A stretch of 30,086 nt of DNA, taken from JAAYJR01 sp964563975. Its GTDB lineage: Bacteria; Bacteroidota; Bacteroidia; Bacteroidales; Prolixibacteraceae. Shown here in pieces: positions 1-7,568 of the stretch. The position numbers were made by a program, and so were the translations under genes. The stretch is taken from assembly GCA_964563975.1 (NCBI GenBank), contig CAZLZJ010000025.1, positions 1 to 30,086 on the forward strand, written 5' to 3'. The notes beneath the pieces are model-generated. The model had not been told where the DNA came from. It ran no database searches and worked only from the letters and a program-made list of their open reading frames with translations. How positions within the stretch are numbered: the first letter of the stretch is position 1; each line of letters begins with the position of its first letter.

Positions 1-17
1 ATATGAAACACCCTTGA

Positions 18-29
18 CGTTTTAAAACG
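18..29. repeat. 12-bp perfect palindrome upstream of galU
   Basis: CGTTTTAAAACG is a perfect inverted repeat about 33 bases before the galU start. It could be an operator-like site, but the window begins too close to judge the upstream context, and a 12-bp AT-rich palindrome can occur by chance. No regulator is assigned. Confidence 0.2.
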
Positions 30-61
30 CCCAAGTAAATGAAAATCAAATTAATTTACGT

Positions 62-937
62 ATGAAAATGATTAAAAAAGCTGTAATACCTGCTGCCGGC
101 TGGGGCACAAGATTTTTACCGATAACAAAATCACAGCCGAAAGAGATGATACCTATTGTTGACACACCGGTTATACAATATGTAGTAGAAGAAGCAGCAG
201 CCAGCGGTATCACTGATATACTAATGATAATTGGCAAAGGGAAAAGGGCCATTGAGGAGCACTTCGACCGGAGCCCGGTGCTTGAGGAGTCTCTGCTCAA
301 TAAAAAAAAATATGATCTTCTTGAGCAGATAAAAAAGATTTCCAATCTTGCCAACATCTTTTTTGTATGGCAAAAAGAGATGAACGGTCTGGGCGATGCT
401 ATCCGCTATGCCCGCGATCATGTGGGCAATGAACCATTCGCAGTGCTTCTTGGCGACACCCTGATCAGCGGTGAGGGAGAGCCTATCACCAAACAACTGA
501 TCGATGTTTATGAAAAATATAAAAGTTCGGTGGTTGCCTTAGAGGAGGTTTCTATGGAAAATGTTCACAGATACGGGATTATCAAAGGTAAGCCCATTGA
601 AAAAAATATTTTGATTGCAGAAGACTTTATTGAAAAACCCTCTCTCTCCGAAGCACCTTCAAACCTGGCAATTGCAAGCCGCTATATCTTTACTCCTGAA
701 ATATTTGATTATTTGGACAATATAAAACCGGGCAAGGACAATGAAGTTCAGCTTACTGATGCAATGAGGGAGATGGTGAAAAAATATGCTATGTACGGAC
801 TTAGGTTTAATGGTACAAGGTATGATATTGGCAATAAGCTGGATTTCCTTAAAACTAATATTATCTACGGACTAATGCATGAAGAGATAGGGGAGCCTCT
901 TCGCGAATGGCTTAAAGATTTTTCAAAAGAGCTGTAA
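62..937 (+). CDS. galU: UTP--glucose-1-phosphate uridylyltransferase
   Basis: Makes UDP-glucose from UTP and glucose-1-phosphate in the cytoplasm, supplying sugar nucleotide for envelope polysaccharides. The 291-residue length is normal for bacterial GalU. The N-terminal nucleotide-binding loop reads AAGWGTRFLPITKSQPKEM; the family usually has Leu where this has Trp. GLGDAIRYA around residue 110 and KPGKDNEVQLTDAM around residue 222 are further GalU signatures. ATG at 62 and ATG at 68 are both possible starts; the first is used. The gene stands alone on the plus strand and converges on cysH, with 27 bases between coding ends and no obvious terminator hairpin. The assignment is by family recognition and is firm. 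Confidence 0.95.
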   Translation: MKMIKKAVIPAAGWGTRFLPITKSQPKEMIPIVDTPVIQYVVEEAAASGITDILMIIGKGKRAIEEHFDRSPVLEESLLNKKKYDLLEQIKKISNLANIFFVWQKEMNGLGDAIRYARDHVGNEPFAVLLGDTLISGEGEPITKQLIDVYEKYKSSVVALEEVSMENVHRYGIIKGKPIEKNILIAEDFIEKPSLSEAPSNLAIASRYIFTPEIFDYLDNIKPGKDNEVQLTDAMREMVKKYAMYGLRFNGTRYDIGNKLDFLKTNIIYGLMHEEIGEPLREWLKDFSKEL

Positions 938-964
938 GCAATAATCAACAACTGCCTTTTATAA

Positions 965-1669
965 CTATTCGTGCAGCCCGCACTCTTTTCCGGAGCTCTG
1001 CTCCCACCACCACCGGCCGGCACGAAAATCTTCACCCGGCTTAACAGCCCGGGTGCATGGTTCGCATCCTATACTGACAAAGCCTTTATCATGCAATATA
1101 TTATAGGGCACATTGTGTTGCCTGACATATTGCTTTACATCATCTAACTTCCATTCAAGCAATGGGTTATATTTTACTATATCATTATTCCTGTCCCACT
1201 CAAATTCATACAGACTGCTTCTGTTTTCCGATTGTGCCGCTCTAAGTCCCGTGATCCATATAACATTATCTTTCAATGCTCTTTTAAGAGGTATAACCTT
1301 TCTGATATAGCAGCACTCTTTCCTGTTCTCTATAGATTCATAAAAACTGAACGGACCTTTTTCAATCAACATCTTTTCAACCTTATCCCCGGGAGGAAAA
1401 AAAGCTTCTACTGCTTTGCCATACCTTTCAACTGTCGATCTCCATACTTTATAGGTCTCTTCAAAAAGCCTTCCCGTGTCGAGAGTAATTACTTGAACCG
1501 GCAAGTCATTTTTAAATATCATATCAGTAATTACCTGATCTTCATAACCAAAGCTTGTTGTAAAGATCACTTTATCACAATAGTTTTTTGTCAGGTAATT
1601 AATTTTTTGAATTATGTCTTTGCCTTGCAAAACAGAAATTAAATAATTTACTAACTCTTCTCCTCCCAT
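965..1669 (-). CDS. cysH: Assimilatory adenylyl-sulfate (APS) reductase, CysH family
   Basis: Reduces activated sulfate to sulfite in cysteine biosynthesis. The PP-loop-like nucleotide site is near the N-terminus (TTSFGYEDQV, then LDTGRLFEETY). Counting from the upstream GTG, Cys121-Cys122 (ECCYIRK) and Cys204/Cys207 (GCEPC) form the paired-cysteine set that binds a [4Fe-4S] cluster in APS-using enzymes and is absent from PAPS-specific CysH. The catalytic Cys232 lies in the C-terminal KECGLHE. This supports EC 1.8.4.10 over PAPS reductase. I chose ATG at 1669, three bases past the upstream stop; a GTG at 1675 would give a 4-base GTGA overlap. It is last in an apparent operon with the exonuclease and DUF5063 genes. 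No ATP sulfurylase or sulfite reductase gene is nearby. Confidence 0.92.
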   Translation of the reverse strand: MGGEELVNYLISVLQGKDIIQKINYLTKNYCDKVIFTTSFGYEDQVITDMIFKNDLPVQVITLDTGRLFEETYKVWRSTVERYGKAVEAFFPPGDKVEKMLIEKGPFSFYESIENRKECCYIRKVIPLKRALKDNVIWITGLRAAQSENRSSLYEFEWDRNNDIVKYNPLLEWKLDDVKQYVRQHNVPYNILHDKGFVSIGCEPCTRAVKPGEDFRAGRWWWEQSSGKECGLHE

Positions 1670-1671
1670 AT

Positions 1672-2259
1672 TCACTTACTATTTGATGTTTTAAAAAAAC
1701 TTTCATAAATTTTCAAAGCCACCCATGCATCAGTAGCCGCATAAACCTTTTGTGAATCACTTAACTCGGGTAGTTCCCAGTTTGAAAGCTGCTGTGATTT
1801 AGAGACACTGAATCCCAGGACTATTGCAGACAACTTTTTCAAACTGAAATTTTTTATACCGAACTCTTTAGCATAATTCTGCAATTCAATAAACCCATCA
1901 GGATTGAACTTTGCCATTTGCTGCAGTCCTTTAATATCATCCCTGATAGCAATGCCGGCCTTAACTATTCCGGGGCTGGATAAAATCTTTTTAATCTCTC
2001 GTGGCAGTCCCAATTTATTGGTCCTGAATAAAAATGCATGACGGGATGTTGATAATTGCAGGAGTGCAACCTTATTCAGGTTACCTTTCTTAAATGATGG
2101 TTTTGTTTCGGTATCGAAACCAAGGACAGGAAACTCAGAGAGGAATCTTACGGCACTTTTAACTTGTCCCGGTTTATCAACAACAATAATCTCTCCTTCA
2201 AACCATTTTAATGGTATTTCAGCAAGTTCCTCTTTTGTAATTAATTCTTTATAAATCAT
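1672..2259 (-). CDS. 3'-5' exonuclease domain protein (RNase D-like, DEDDy)
   Basis: A compact 195-residue single-domain DEDD exonuclease. It has the ExoI motif GFDTET (Asp49 and Glu51 from the chosen start), an ExoII region with AIRDDIKGL, and an ExoIII motif YAATDAWVALKIYE whose Tyr and Asp mark the DEDDy type of RNase D and WRN exonucleases. It lacks the HRDC domains of full-length RNase D, so substrate (RNA 3' ends or DNA) cannot be decided. The ATG at 2259 gives a start four bases beyond the DUF5063 stop; the longer reading from 2298 overlaps that gene and adds a weak N-terminus. It sits between DUF5063 and cysH and is probably co-transcribed with both. Confidence 0.88.
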   Translation of the reverse strand: MIYKELITKEELAEIPLKWFEGEIIVVDKPGQVKSAVRFLSEFPVLGFDTETKPSFKKGNLNKVALLQLSTSRHAFLFRTNKLGLPREIKKILSSPGIVKAGIAIRDDIKGLQQMAKFNPDGFIELQNYAKEFGIKNFSLKKLSAIVLGFSVSKSQQLSNWELPELSDSQKVYAATDAWVALKIYESFFKTSNSK

Positions 2260-2263
2260 TTGT

Positions 2264-2860
2264 TTAATCCTTGGGATAAGATTCCCGAAATTTGTCAAGC
2301 CATTCAGATTCTCCTTTCACAGGCTTATCATTACTGTCATTTTTACCTGTCATTATCATATGCACGGCACGCAATACATTTACTAATCGCTGCCCCCAGA
2401 ATATTTCAAAATGATATTCACAGTCGTACAAAGCATCATTCATTATTTCAATATCCCCAATACTGTAGGCAATAATAAAGTCTTTCAAATCCTGATAAAT
2501 ATCTGCCAGGCTCTCGGAAATACTTGCGGTTACTTTCTCCCCGCTAAACTGCAAATCAGGATCAAAAACTTCATAAAAATTATCATTCTCCCCAAGCATC
2601 TCCAACCATCTTTGCTGAATCACATTGTAATCCATTTCACTGACATATTTTTCCAACCCGGCATCCAGCACTTTATCAGTCACGGGAAGCATTACTGCTT
2701 TTAAATAAAGCAAAGGCAGCATCCTCTGCATTTTATGCATATTTTCCCCAAAGGAGTAGTTTCTGACATTTTCCATCAGGTTGCAAAATTCATTTGCAAC
2801 AGTGACAAACTCCACTGTATTTTTCGAAAAAACCAGAGAGTGCAAACTTTCATTATCCAT
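2264..2860 (-). CDS. DUF5063 domain-containing protein
   Basis: A 198-residue soluble, largely helical and acidic protein with no signal peptide or membrane segment. It resembles the Bacteroidota family annotated as DUF5063, of unknown function. Visible features are a helical N-terminal half (FVTVANEFCNLMENV), a conserved-looking DYNVIQQRW segment near residue 80, and an aromatic stretch EYHFEIFWGQRL near residue 150. It is first in a three-gene minus-strand operon with the RNase D-like exonuclease and cysH. Tight linkage to an exonuclease suggests a nucleic-acid-related role or partner, but that is inference only. The ATG at 2860 is preceded by a consensus -7 element. Confidence 0.82.
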   Translation of the reverse strand: MDNESLHSLVFSKNTVEFVTVANEFCNLMENVRNYSFGENMHKMQRMLPLLYLKAVMLPVTDKVLDAGLEKYVSEMDYNVIQQRWLEMLGENDNFYEVFDPDLQFSGEKVTASISESLADIYQDLKDFIIAYSIGDIEIMNDALYDCEYHFEIFWGQRLVNVLRAVHMIMTGKNDSNDKPVKGESEWLDKFRESYPKD

Positions 2861-2883
2861 ATTCCATGCAATTCAATCAGATG

Positions 2884-2891
2884 CAAAAGTA
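2884..2891 (-). promoter_or_regulatory. Predicted -7 element for the DUF5063-exonuclease-cysH operon
   Basis: On the minus strand the sequence is TACTTTTG, an exact match to the Bacteroidota -7 consensus TAnnTTTG, 23 bases before the DUF5063 ATG. No -33 TTG lies at the usual distance; the nearest is about 26 bases upstream, slightly too far. Confidence 0.45.
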
Positions 2892-2978
2892 AAAAGATTT
2901 CCCGGAATTTATTATATCAACCCTTTTCTTAAAACAGCCGATGGAATATAATATTCATTAGAAATTAATATGATCTTC

Positions 2979-4883
2979 CTAATTCTCATACCACTCCACT
3001 TTTCCATCAATACTAAATACAATTTTATTATTATCAACGAGCCATCTGATTACCTCTATGCTCTTCTCTCTTTCACTTTTCAACTTAACAACCAGCTCCT
3101 CGTAAGAGCATGGTATCATCAAAATCTGTTTAACCTGCCCGGCAATATGTGCAAATTCAGCAGAACTAAGCCCCTTCTCTTTCATTGAATGACATACATC
3201 ACAGTTTCCGCAATCAGAAGCATCTGTCTCTCCAAAATAGCAAAGCAGCATACGACTTCTGCAAATTGAACTATCTGTGGCATAATTAATAACTGCTTCT
3301 ATGCGCTCTTCAAAATCCTTTTTTCGCAAATCATAATTCTCTTTCGACAGCCTGATACGATCAATTTTAATACGCTCTTTACTAAAATAGATATAGGGAG
3401 TGGTATTTCCCGGAACATAATCTATAATTTTTAATTTTCTTAGAAATTTAAGAAATCTGTAGACAGTCTCCCGGTCGAGGCCCGATCTTCTGCTAAGAAG
3501 CTCTTCATCTATATGAACATATGCATTAAAAAGACCTGTATACGATCTCAGCACCAATTTTATAAACTGATCGAAATCTGCATTTGCCACCTGAAATTTA
3601 TAGAGATCATCACGTGAAACGGTAAAAATAATACGCGAAGGACTATCTATTTCACCTGTATATTCCAGATATCCTTCCCGTTGTAATATTTTCAAACTAT
3701 TAAAAACCATCGTTTGACCAAGGTTGTATAACTGTGAAAAATTCTGAAGATTAAACTCAAATACCTGTCCCTTACCAAAGCCTTCAGCCACCTGAAAATA
3801 GTTACATAAGGCCTGATAAACTCTTTTTATTTTTTCCGGCTTAGGAAAAGCGGCAGTTATATATTTCTTCAGTCTGATTTTATCGGCATTATTAAAAAGC
3901 AGCACAGCAACAGCCTTTTTGCCATCGCGCCCTGCCCTTCCGGCCTCCTGAAAATATGCTTCCAATGAATCGGGAGGATCATAATGAACAACAAACCTTA
4001 CATCAGGCTTGTCAATTCCCATTCCAAAAGCATTTGTAGCAATAATAATACGTCTCTTGCCGGTAAGCCACTCATCCTGCTTTTGATTACGAATACAATT
4101 TTTCAGTCCTGCATGGTAATAATCGGCCGAAATACCCTTTTTGCGCAATTCCAATGCTATCTCCTTTGAAGCTTTTCTGTTCCTTACATAAATGATCCCC
4201 GATCCTTTTACAGCTTTAAGGGTTTCCATAAGGTATCCTCTTTTATTTTCACGAAAACGCACTAAATAGTTCAGGTTTTTTCTGTGAAATGACATTTTTA
4301 ATACATTTGGCTCTTTAAAACCAAGTTTATCCTGTATATCCTCAGCCACTTTGGGTGTAGCTGTAGCAGTCAGCGCCAGCATTGTAACATCAGGCAACAA
4401 CTCTCTAAGGTGAATAATATTCATATAACTTGGCCTGAAGTCATAACCCCACTGTGAAATACAATGTGCCTCATCAATTGTAACAAGGTTAACAGTCATT
4501 GCAGAAAGCCTCCGTTTAAAATTATCAGAGTTCAGCCGCTCAGGAGCCAGGTAAAGAAATTTATAATTACCCCATACTGCATTGTCAAGCGCAATATTAA
4601 TTTCACGTGCCGACATGCCGCTGTGTATCTGCAATGCCCTTATTCCCTTGCGATGCAGGTTCCCTACCTGATCTTTCATTAAAGCAATCAAGGGAGTTAT
4701 GACAATACATAAACCCGGTTGTGAAAGGGAATATACCTGAAAAGTTATGGATTTGCCTCCCCCTGTCGGCATCAATCCCAGCGTATCCTTACCTGAAGCA
4801 ACTGAATTTATGATTTCAAGCTGCAGCGGCCGGAAGTCAGAATAACCCCAGTGCTCCGTTAATATCTTCCTGTAATTATTCAT
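2979..4883 (-). CDS. recQ: ATP-dependent DNA helicase, RecQ family
   Basis: A 3'-5' DNA helicase for recombination and repair. Visible motifs are Walker A PTGGGKS (39-45), DEAH at 137-140 followed by the aromatic-rich loop CISQWGYDFRPSY, TATAT near 172-176, and QEAGRAGRDG at 312-321. A zinc-binding cysteine set (Cys541, 558, 561, 564) lies far toward the C-terminus. In E. coli-type RecQ the zinc module follows the second helicase lobe within about 60 residues. Here about 220 residues intervene, with winged-helix-like segments (SLKILQREGYLEYTG; TVYRFLKFLRKLKIIDYV). No HRDC domain is recognisable; the last 70 residues look like another small helical module. At 634 residues the protein appears complete. 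It is divergent from guaB. Confidence 0.93.
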   Translation of the reverse strand: MNNYRKILTEHWGYSDFRPLQLEIINSVASGKDTLGLMPTGGGKSITFQVYSLSQPGLCIVITPLIALMKDQVGNLHRKGIRALQIHSGMSAREINIALDNAVWGNYKFLYLAPERLNSDNFKRRLSAMTVNLVTIDEAHCISQWGYDFRPSYMNIIHLRELLPDVTMLALTATATPKVAEDIQDKLGFKEPNVLKMSFHRKNLNYLVRFRENKRGYLMETLKAVKGSGIIYVRNRKASKEIALELRKKGISADYYHAGLKNCIRNQKQDEWLTGKRRIIIATNAFGMGIDKPDVRFVVHYDPPDSLEAYFQEAGRAGRDGKKAVAVLLFNNADKIRLKKYITAAFPKPEKIKRVYQALCNYFQVAEGFGKGQVFEFNLQNFSQLYNLGQTMVFNSLKILQREGYLEYTGEIDSPSRIIFTVSRDDLYKFQVANADFDQFIKLVLRSYTGLFNAYVHIDEELLSRRSGLDRETVYRFLKFLRKLKIIDYVPGNTTPYIYFSKERIKIDRIRLSKENYDLRKKDFEERIEAVINYATDSSICRSRMLLCYFGETDASDCGNCDVCHSMKEKGLSSAEFAHIAGQVKQILMIPCSYEELVVKLKSEREKSIEVIRWLVDNNKIVFSIDGKVEWYEN

Positions 4884-4963
4884 TGTCAGCCTGTAGATTA
4901 ATTAACATTGTTATATTAAAAATCTGCTTCGTATTTATCAGGGGAAATGCCATTTTAATCCTT

Positions 4964-4971
4964 CAAACTTA
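4964..4971 (-). promoter_or_regulatory. Predicted -7 element for recQ
   Basis: The minus strand reads TAAGTTTG, matching TAnnTTTG, about 80 bases before the recQ ATG. No well-spaced -33 TTG is visible. It lies in the 222-base divergent recQ/guaB intergenic region, which otherwise holds only AT-rich sequence and the guaB promoter. Confidence 0.4.
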
Positions 4972-5068
4972 ATATGTAAAAATAGTATTTCTCTCTTGTT
5001 TAACAATTTTTATCGTTCTAAACACTTTCAATCACAATATATTTAAATAGTCTTATTCTATTTTTTTG

Positions 5069-5076
5069 TAGTTTTG
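5069..5076 (+). promoter_or_regulatory. Predicted -7 element for guaB
   Basis: TAGTTTTG matches TAnnTTTG exactly and lies 29 bases before the guaB ATG, which implies a short 5' leader of about 20 bases, too short for a riboswitch. The -33 region is poor (TTTA-like). Confidence 0.5.
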
Positions 5077-5105
5077 CAAATTAAAATATAATTAAAAAGC
5101 ACTCC

Positions 5106-6578
5106 ATGTCACTTTACACAGAAAAAATAATATTTGAAGGCTTAACTTTTGATGATGTACTTTTAGTACCCATGTATTCTGAAGTTTTACCGGCAGAAGT
5201 TGAACTCACGTCGCAATTTACAAAATCAATTACTATCAATGCCCCGATTGCTACGGCAGCAATGGACACGGTTACCGAGTATAAGATGGCCATTGCCATA
5301 GCCAGAGAGGGTGGTATTGGTGTAATTCATAAAAATATGGACATTGAAGAGCAATCGCACCAGGTAACAACGGTTAAGAGAGCTGAAAATGGAATGATTT
5401 ATGATCCCATAACCATCACGAGGGAAAAAAAGGTAGCAGATGCAATCGATATCATGACCAAGTTTAAAATTGGAGGTATTCCTGTTGTCGATATCCGGGG
5501 TCATTTAGTAGGAATAGTTACAAATCGTGATCTGAGATTCGAAAAAAATATGACCAGGCCGATTGAAGAGATTATGACCAAAGAGAACTTAGTTACCACA
5601 ACAGAATCTACAGACCTTGAAAAAGCTGCAGATATTCTGCAACAGTATAAAATTGAAAAGCTCCCGGTAGTTGACAGAAATAATAAACTTATCGGATTAG
5701 TAACTTACAAGGATATTACAAAAGCTAAAGACAAACCTCTTGCCAGCAAGGATGAGAAAGGAAGATTAAGGGTTGCTGCCGGGGTAAGTATAGCTTTCGA
5801 TACAATGGACAGGGTTGATGAGCTGTTTAAAGCCCAGGTTGATGCACTTGTTATTGACACCGCCCATGCCCACACAAAAGGTGTATTAGAAATGCTAAAA
5901 AAAGTAAAAAACAAATACCCTGAAAAAGAAGTAGTTGCAGGCAATATTGGCACTGCCGAAGCTGCAGTGGCCCTTGTTAAGGCAGGAGCTGATGCAGTGA
6001 AGGTCGGGATTGGTCCGGGATCGATCTGCACTACCAGAATAATTGCAGGTGTCGGGATACCTCAACTTTCAGCTATCTACAATGTTGCACAGGCAATTAA
6101 AGGCAGTGGCGTTCCTATAATAGCCGATGGTGGTATCAGATACTCAGGTGATATTGTAAAAGCAATTGCTGCCGGTGCAAACTCTGTAATGGCAGGAGGG
6201 TTGTTTGCAGGAGTTGAAGAGTCTCCGGGCGAAACAATACTGTTTCAGGGTCGTAAGTTTAAATCTTACAGAGGAATGGGGTCTATTGAAGCAATGCAAA
6301 AAGGATCGAAAGACCGGTACTTCCAGGATATGGAAGAGGATATAAAAAAGCTTGTGCCCGAAGGCATTGCCGCACGTGTTCCCTATAAAGGAACCTTATA
6401 TGAAGTACTTTATCAGCTGCTTGGCGGATTGAGAGCCGGAATGGGATACTGTGGAGCCAGGAATATTGATATGTTGCAACAGGCAAAATTTACCAGAATT
6501 ACCAATGCAGGCATAGAAGAGAGCCATCCGCATAATGTAACCATTACAAGGGAAGCCCCAAATTACAGTTCCAGATAA
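5106..6578 (+). CDS. guaB: Inosine-5'-monophosphate dehydrogenase
   Basis: Oxidises IMP to XMP with NAD+, the committed step of GMP synthesis, in the cytoplasm. The 490-residue length is standard. A TIM-barrel start (LTFDDVLLVP, residues 13-22) is interrupted by two CBS domains at about 98-205 that can sense adenine or guanine nucleotides. The catalytic loop is GPGSICTTR with Cys308 as nucleophile. The phosphate loop is IADGGIRYSGD and the flap contains YRGMGSIEAM. It leads a plus-strand run into the PPIase genes, whose coding begins within about 35 bases of its stop, so read-through transcription is likely. The assignment is firm. Confidence 0.97.
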   Translation: MSLYTEKIIFEGLTFDDVLLVPMYSEVLPAEVELTSQFTKSITINAPIATAAMDTVTEYKMAIAIAREGGIGVIHKNMDIEEQSHQVTTVKRAENGMIYDPITITREKKVADAIDIMTKFKIGGIPVVDIRGHLVGIVTNRDLRFEKNMTRPIEEIMTKENLVTTTESTDLEKAADILQQYKIEKLPVVDRNNKLIGLVTYKDITKAKDKPLASKDEKGRLRVAAGVSIAFDTMDRVDELFKAQVDALVIDTAHAHTKGVLEMLKKVKNKYPEKEVVAGNIGTAEAAVALVKAGADAVKVGIGPGSICTTRIIAGVGIPQLSAIYNVAQAIKGSGVPIIADGGIRYSGDIVKAIAAGANSVMAGGLFAGVEESPGETILFQGRKFKSYRGMGSIEAMQKGSKDRYFQDMEEDIKKLVPEGIAARVPYKGTLYEVLYQLLGGLRAGMGYCGARNIDMLQQAKFTRITNAGIEESHPHNVTITREAPNYSSR

Positions 6579-6610
6579 TTTTTATTTTGTTACCTGTAAA
6601 AATTGGCATA

Positions 6611-7489
6611 TTGATCTATTTTAACAGATATAAACTTTTTCTCCTGGCACTGGCCGTAATGGCCGGATGCACATATAACAAAGCCCCGGCAGACAAGGTA
6701 GTTGCCAGGGTTGGAACCACTGCTTTATACCAGTCCGAGATATCTTCTGTCGTTCCCCACGACGTTACACCGGGCGACAGCGCAACAATGGCTGATGACT
6801 ATATTAAAAAATGGGTTAAGCAGGAGCTGATGCTTCAAAAAGCACAAGAAAACCTTTCGCCGGAGCAAAAAAATGTCACTAAAGAATTGCAGGATTACAA
6901 AAATTCTCTTCTCATTTACCGGTACAAAAATGAGCTGGTAGCTCAAAGGATGGATACCTTAGTTACCGAAAATGAAATACTTGATTTTTACACAAATAAC
7001 AGATCCAACTTTAAATTAAACAGCAATATCGTTAAAGCAATAATTGTAAAAACTCCGAATGAACTGGCAAATCCGGAAGAACTTCGCCAACTCACGGCCA
7101 ATACCAGCGAAGAAGGAGTGCTTGAGCTTCGCGACTATTGCCTGCGCTATGCCAAAACCCACGAAATCATTACTGATCACTGGGTAAACTTTGACCTGGT
7201 TGCAAATACCATTCCCGAAACAATTGAAAAACCTGAACAGTTCTTAAGACAAAATAGTATATTTGAGATGAACGACTCAACTTATTATTATTTCATCTCA
7301 ATTCTTGACTATAAATTAAAAAATGAGCCGGCACCTGTAGAATATGTAAAAGACAATATAAAAAATCTAATTTTAAACCGTCGGAAAATTGAATTCCTTA
7401 AACAAATTGAAAATAACATCTATACCGAAGGTGTAAGAAGAAACAGTTTTAAAATTTATAATTCTGATGAATATAAAACGAGCAAGTAA
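6611..7489 (+). CDS. SurA N-domain-like lipoprotein (peptidylprolyl isomerase-related, probably no PPIase domain)
   Basis: A periplasmic lipoprotein that begins with a short signal peptide and lipobox (AVMAGC). It continues with a helical SurA/PrsA-like chaperone segment (VVARVGTTALYQSEI, then DDYIKKWVKQELMLQKA). The middle and C-terminal regions do not show a clear parvulin active-site pattern, so it may be a chaperone without isomerase activity. There is no ATG ahead of the signal peptide. TTG at 6611 gives a normal 20-residue lipoprotein signal; TTG at 6587 gives a longer one; the only ATG (6659) would delete the signal. It is followed by the two-parvulin SurA-like gene, as is common in Bacteroidota, which suggests joint work on outer-membrane protein folding. 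Confidence 0.75.
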   Translation: MIYFNRYKLFLLALAVMAGCTYNKAPADKVVARVGTTALYQSEISSVVPHDVTPGDSATMADDYIKKWVKQELMLQKAQENLSPEQKNVTKELQDYKNSLLIYRYKNELVAQRMDTLVTENEILDFYTNNRSNFKLNSNIVKAIIVKTPNELANPEELRQLTANTSEEGVLELRDYCLRYAKTHEIITDHWVNFDLVANTIPETIEKPEQFLRQNSIFEMNDSTYYYFISILDYKLKNEPAPVEYVKDNIKNLILNRRKIEFLKQIENNIYTEGVRRNSFKIYNSDEYKTSK

Positions 7490-7568
7490 ATTTTTGACAC
7501 AAACGATCATGATGAAAACTATGCGAGTAAACTATATGATACCTTTGAAAACTTTAAATTTTAATCGG

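Noticed and set aside
1232..1642. 136-residue plus-strand open frame opposite cysH
   Set aside because: It is antisense to a gene with intact APS reductase motifs and its translation resembles no family; it is a shadow frame.
4884..5105. Purine riboswitch upstream of guaB
   Set aside because: The predicted promoter leaves only about 20 bases of leader, and no conserved purine-aptamer loops are visible.
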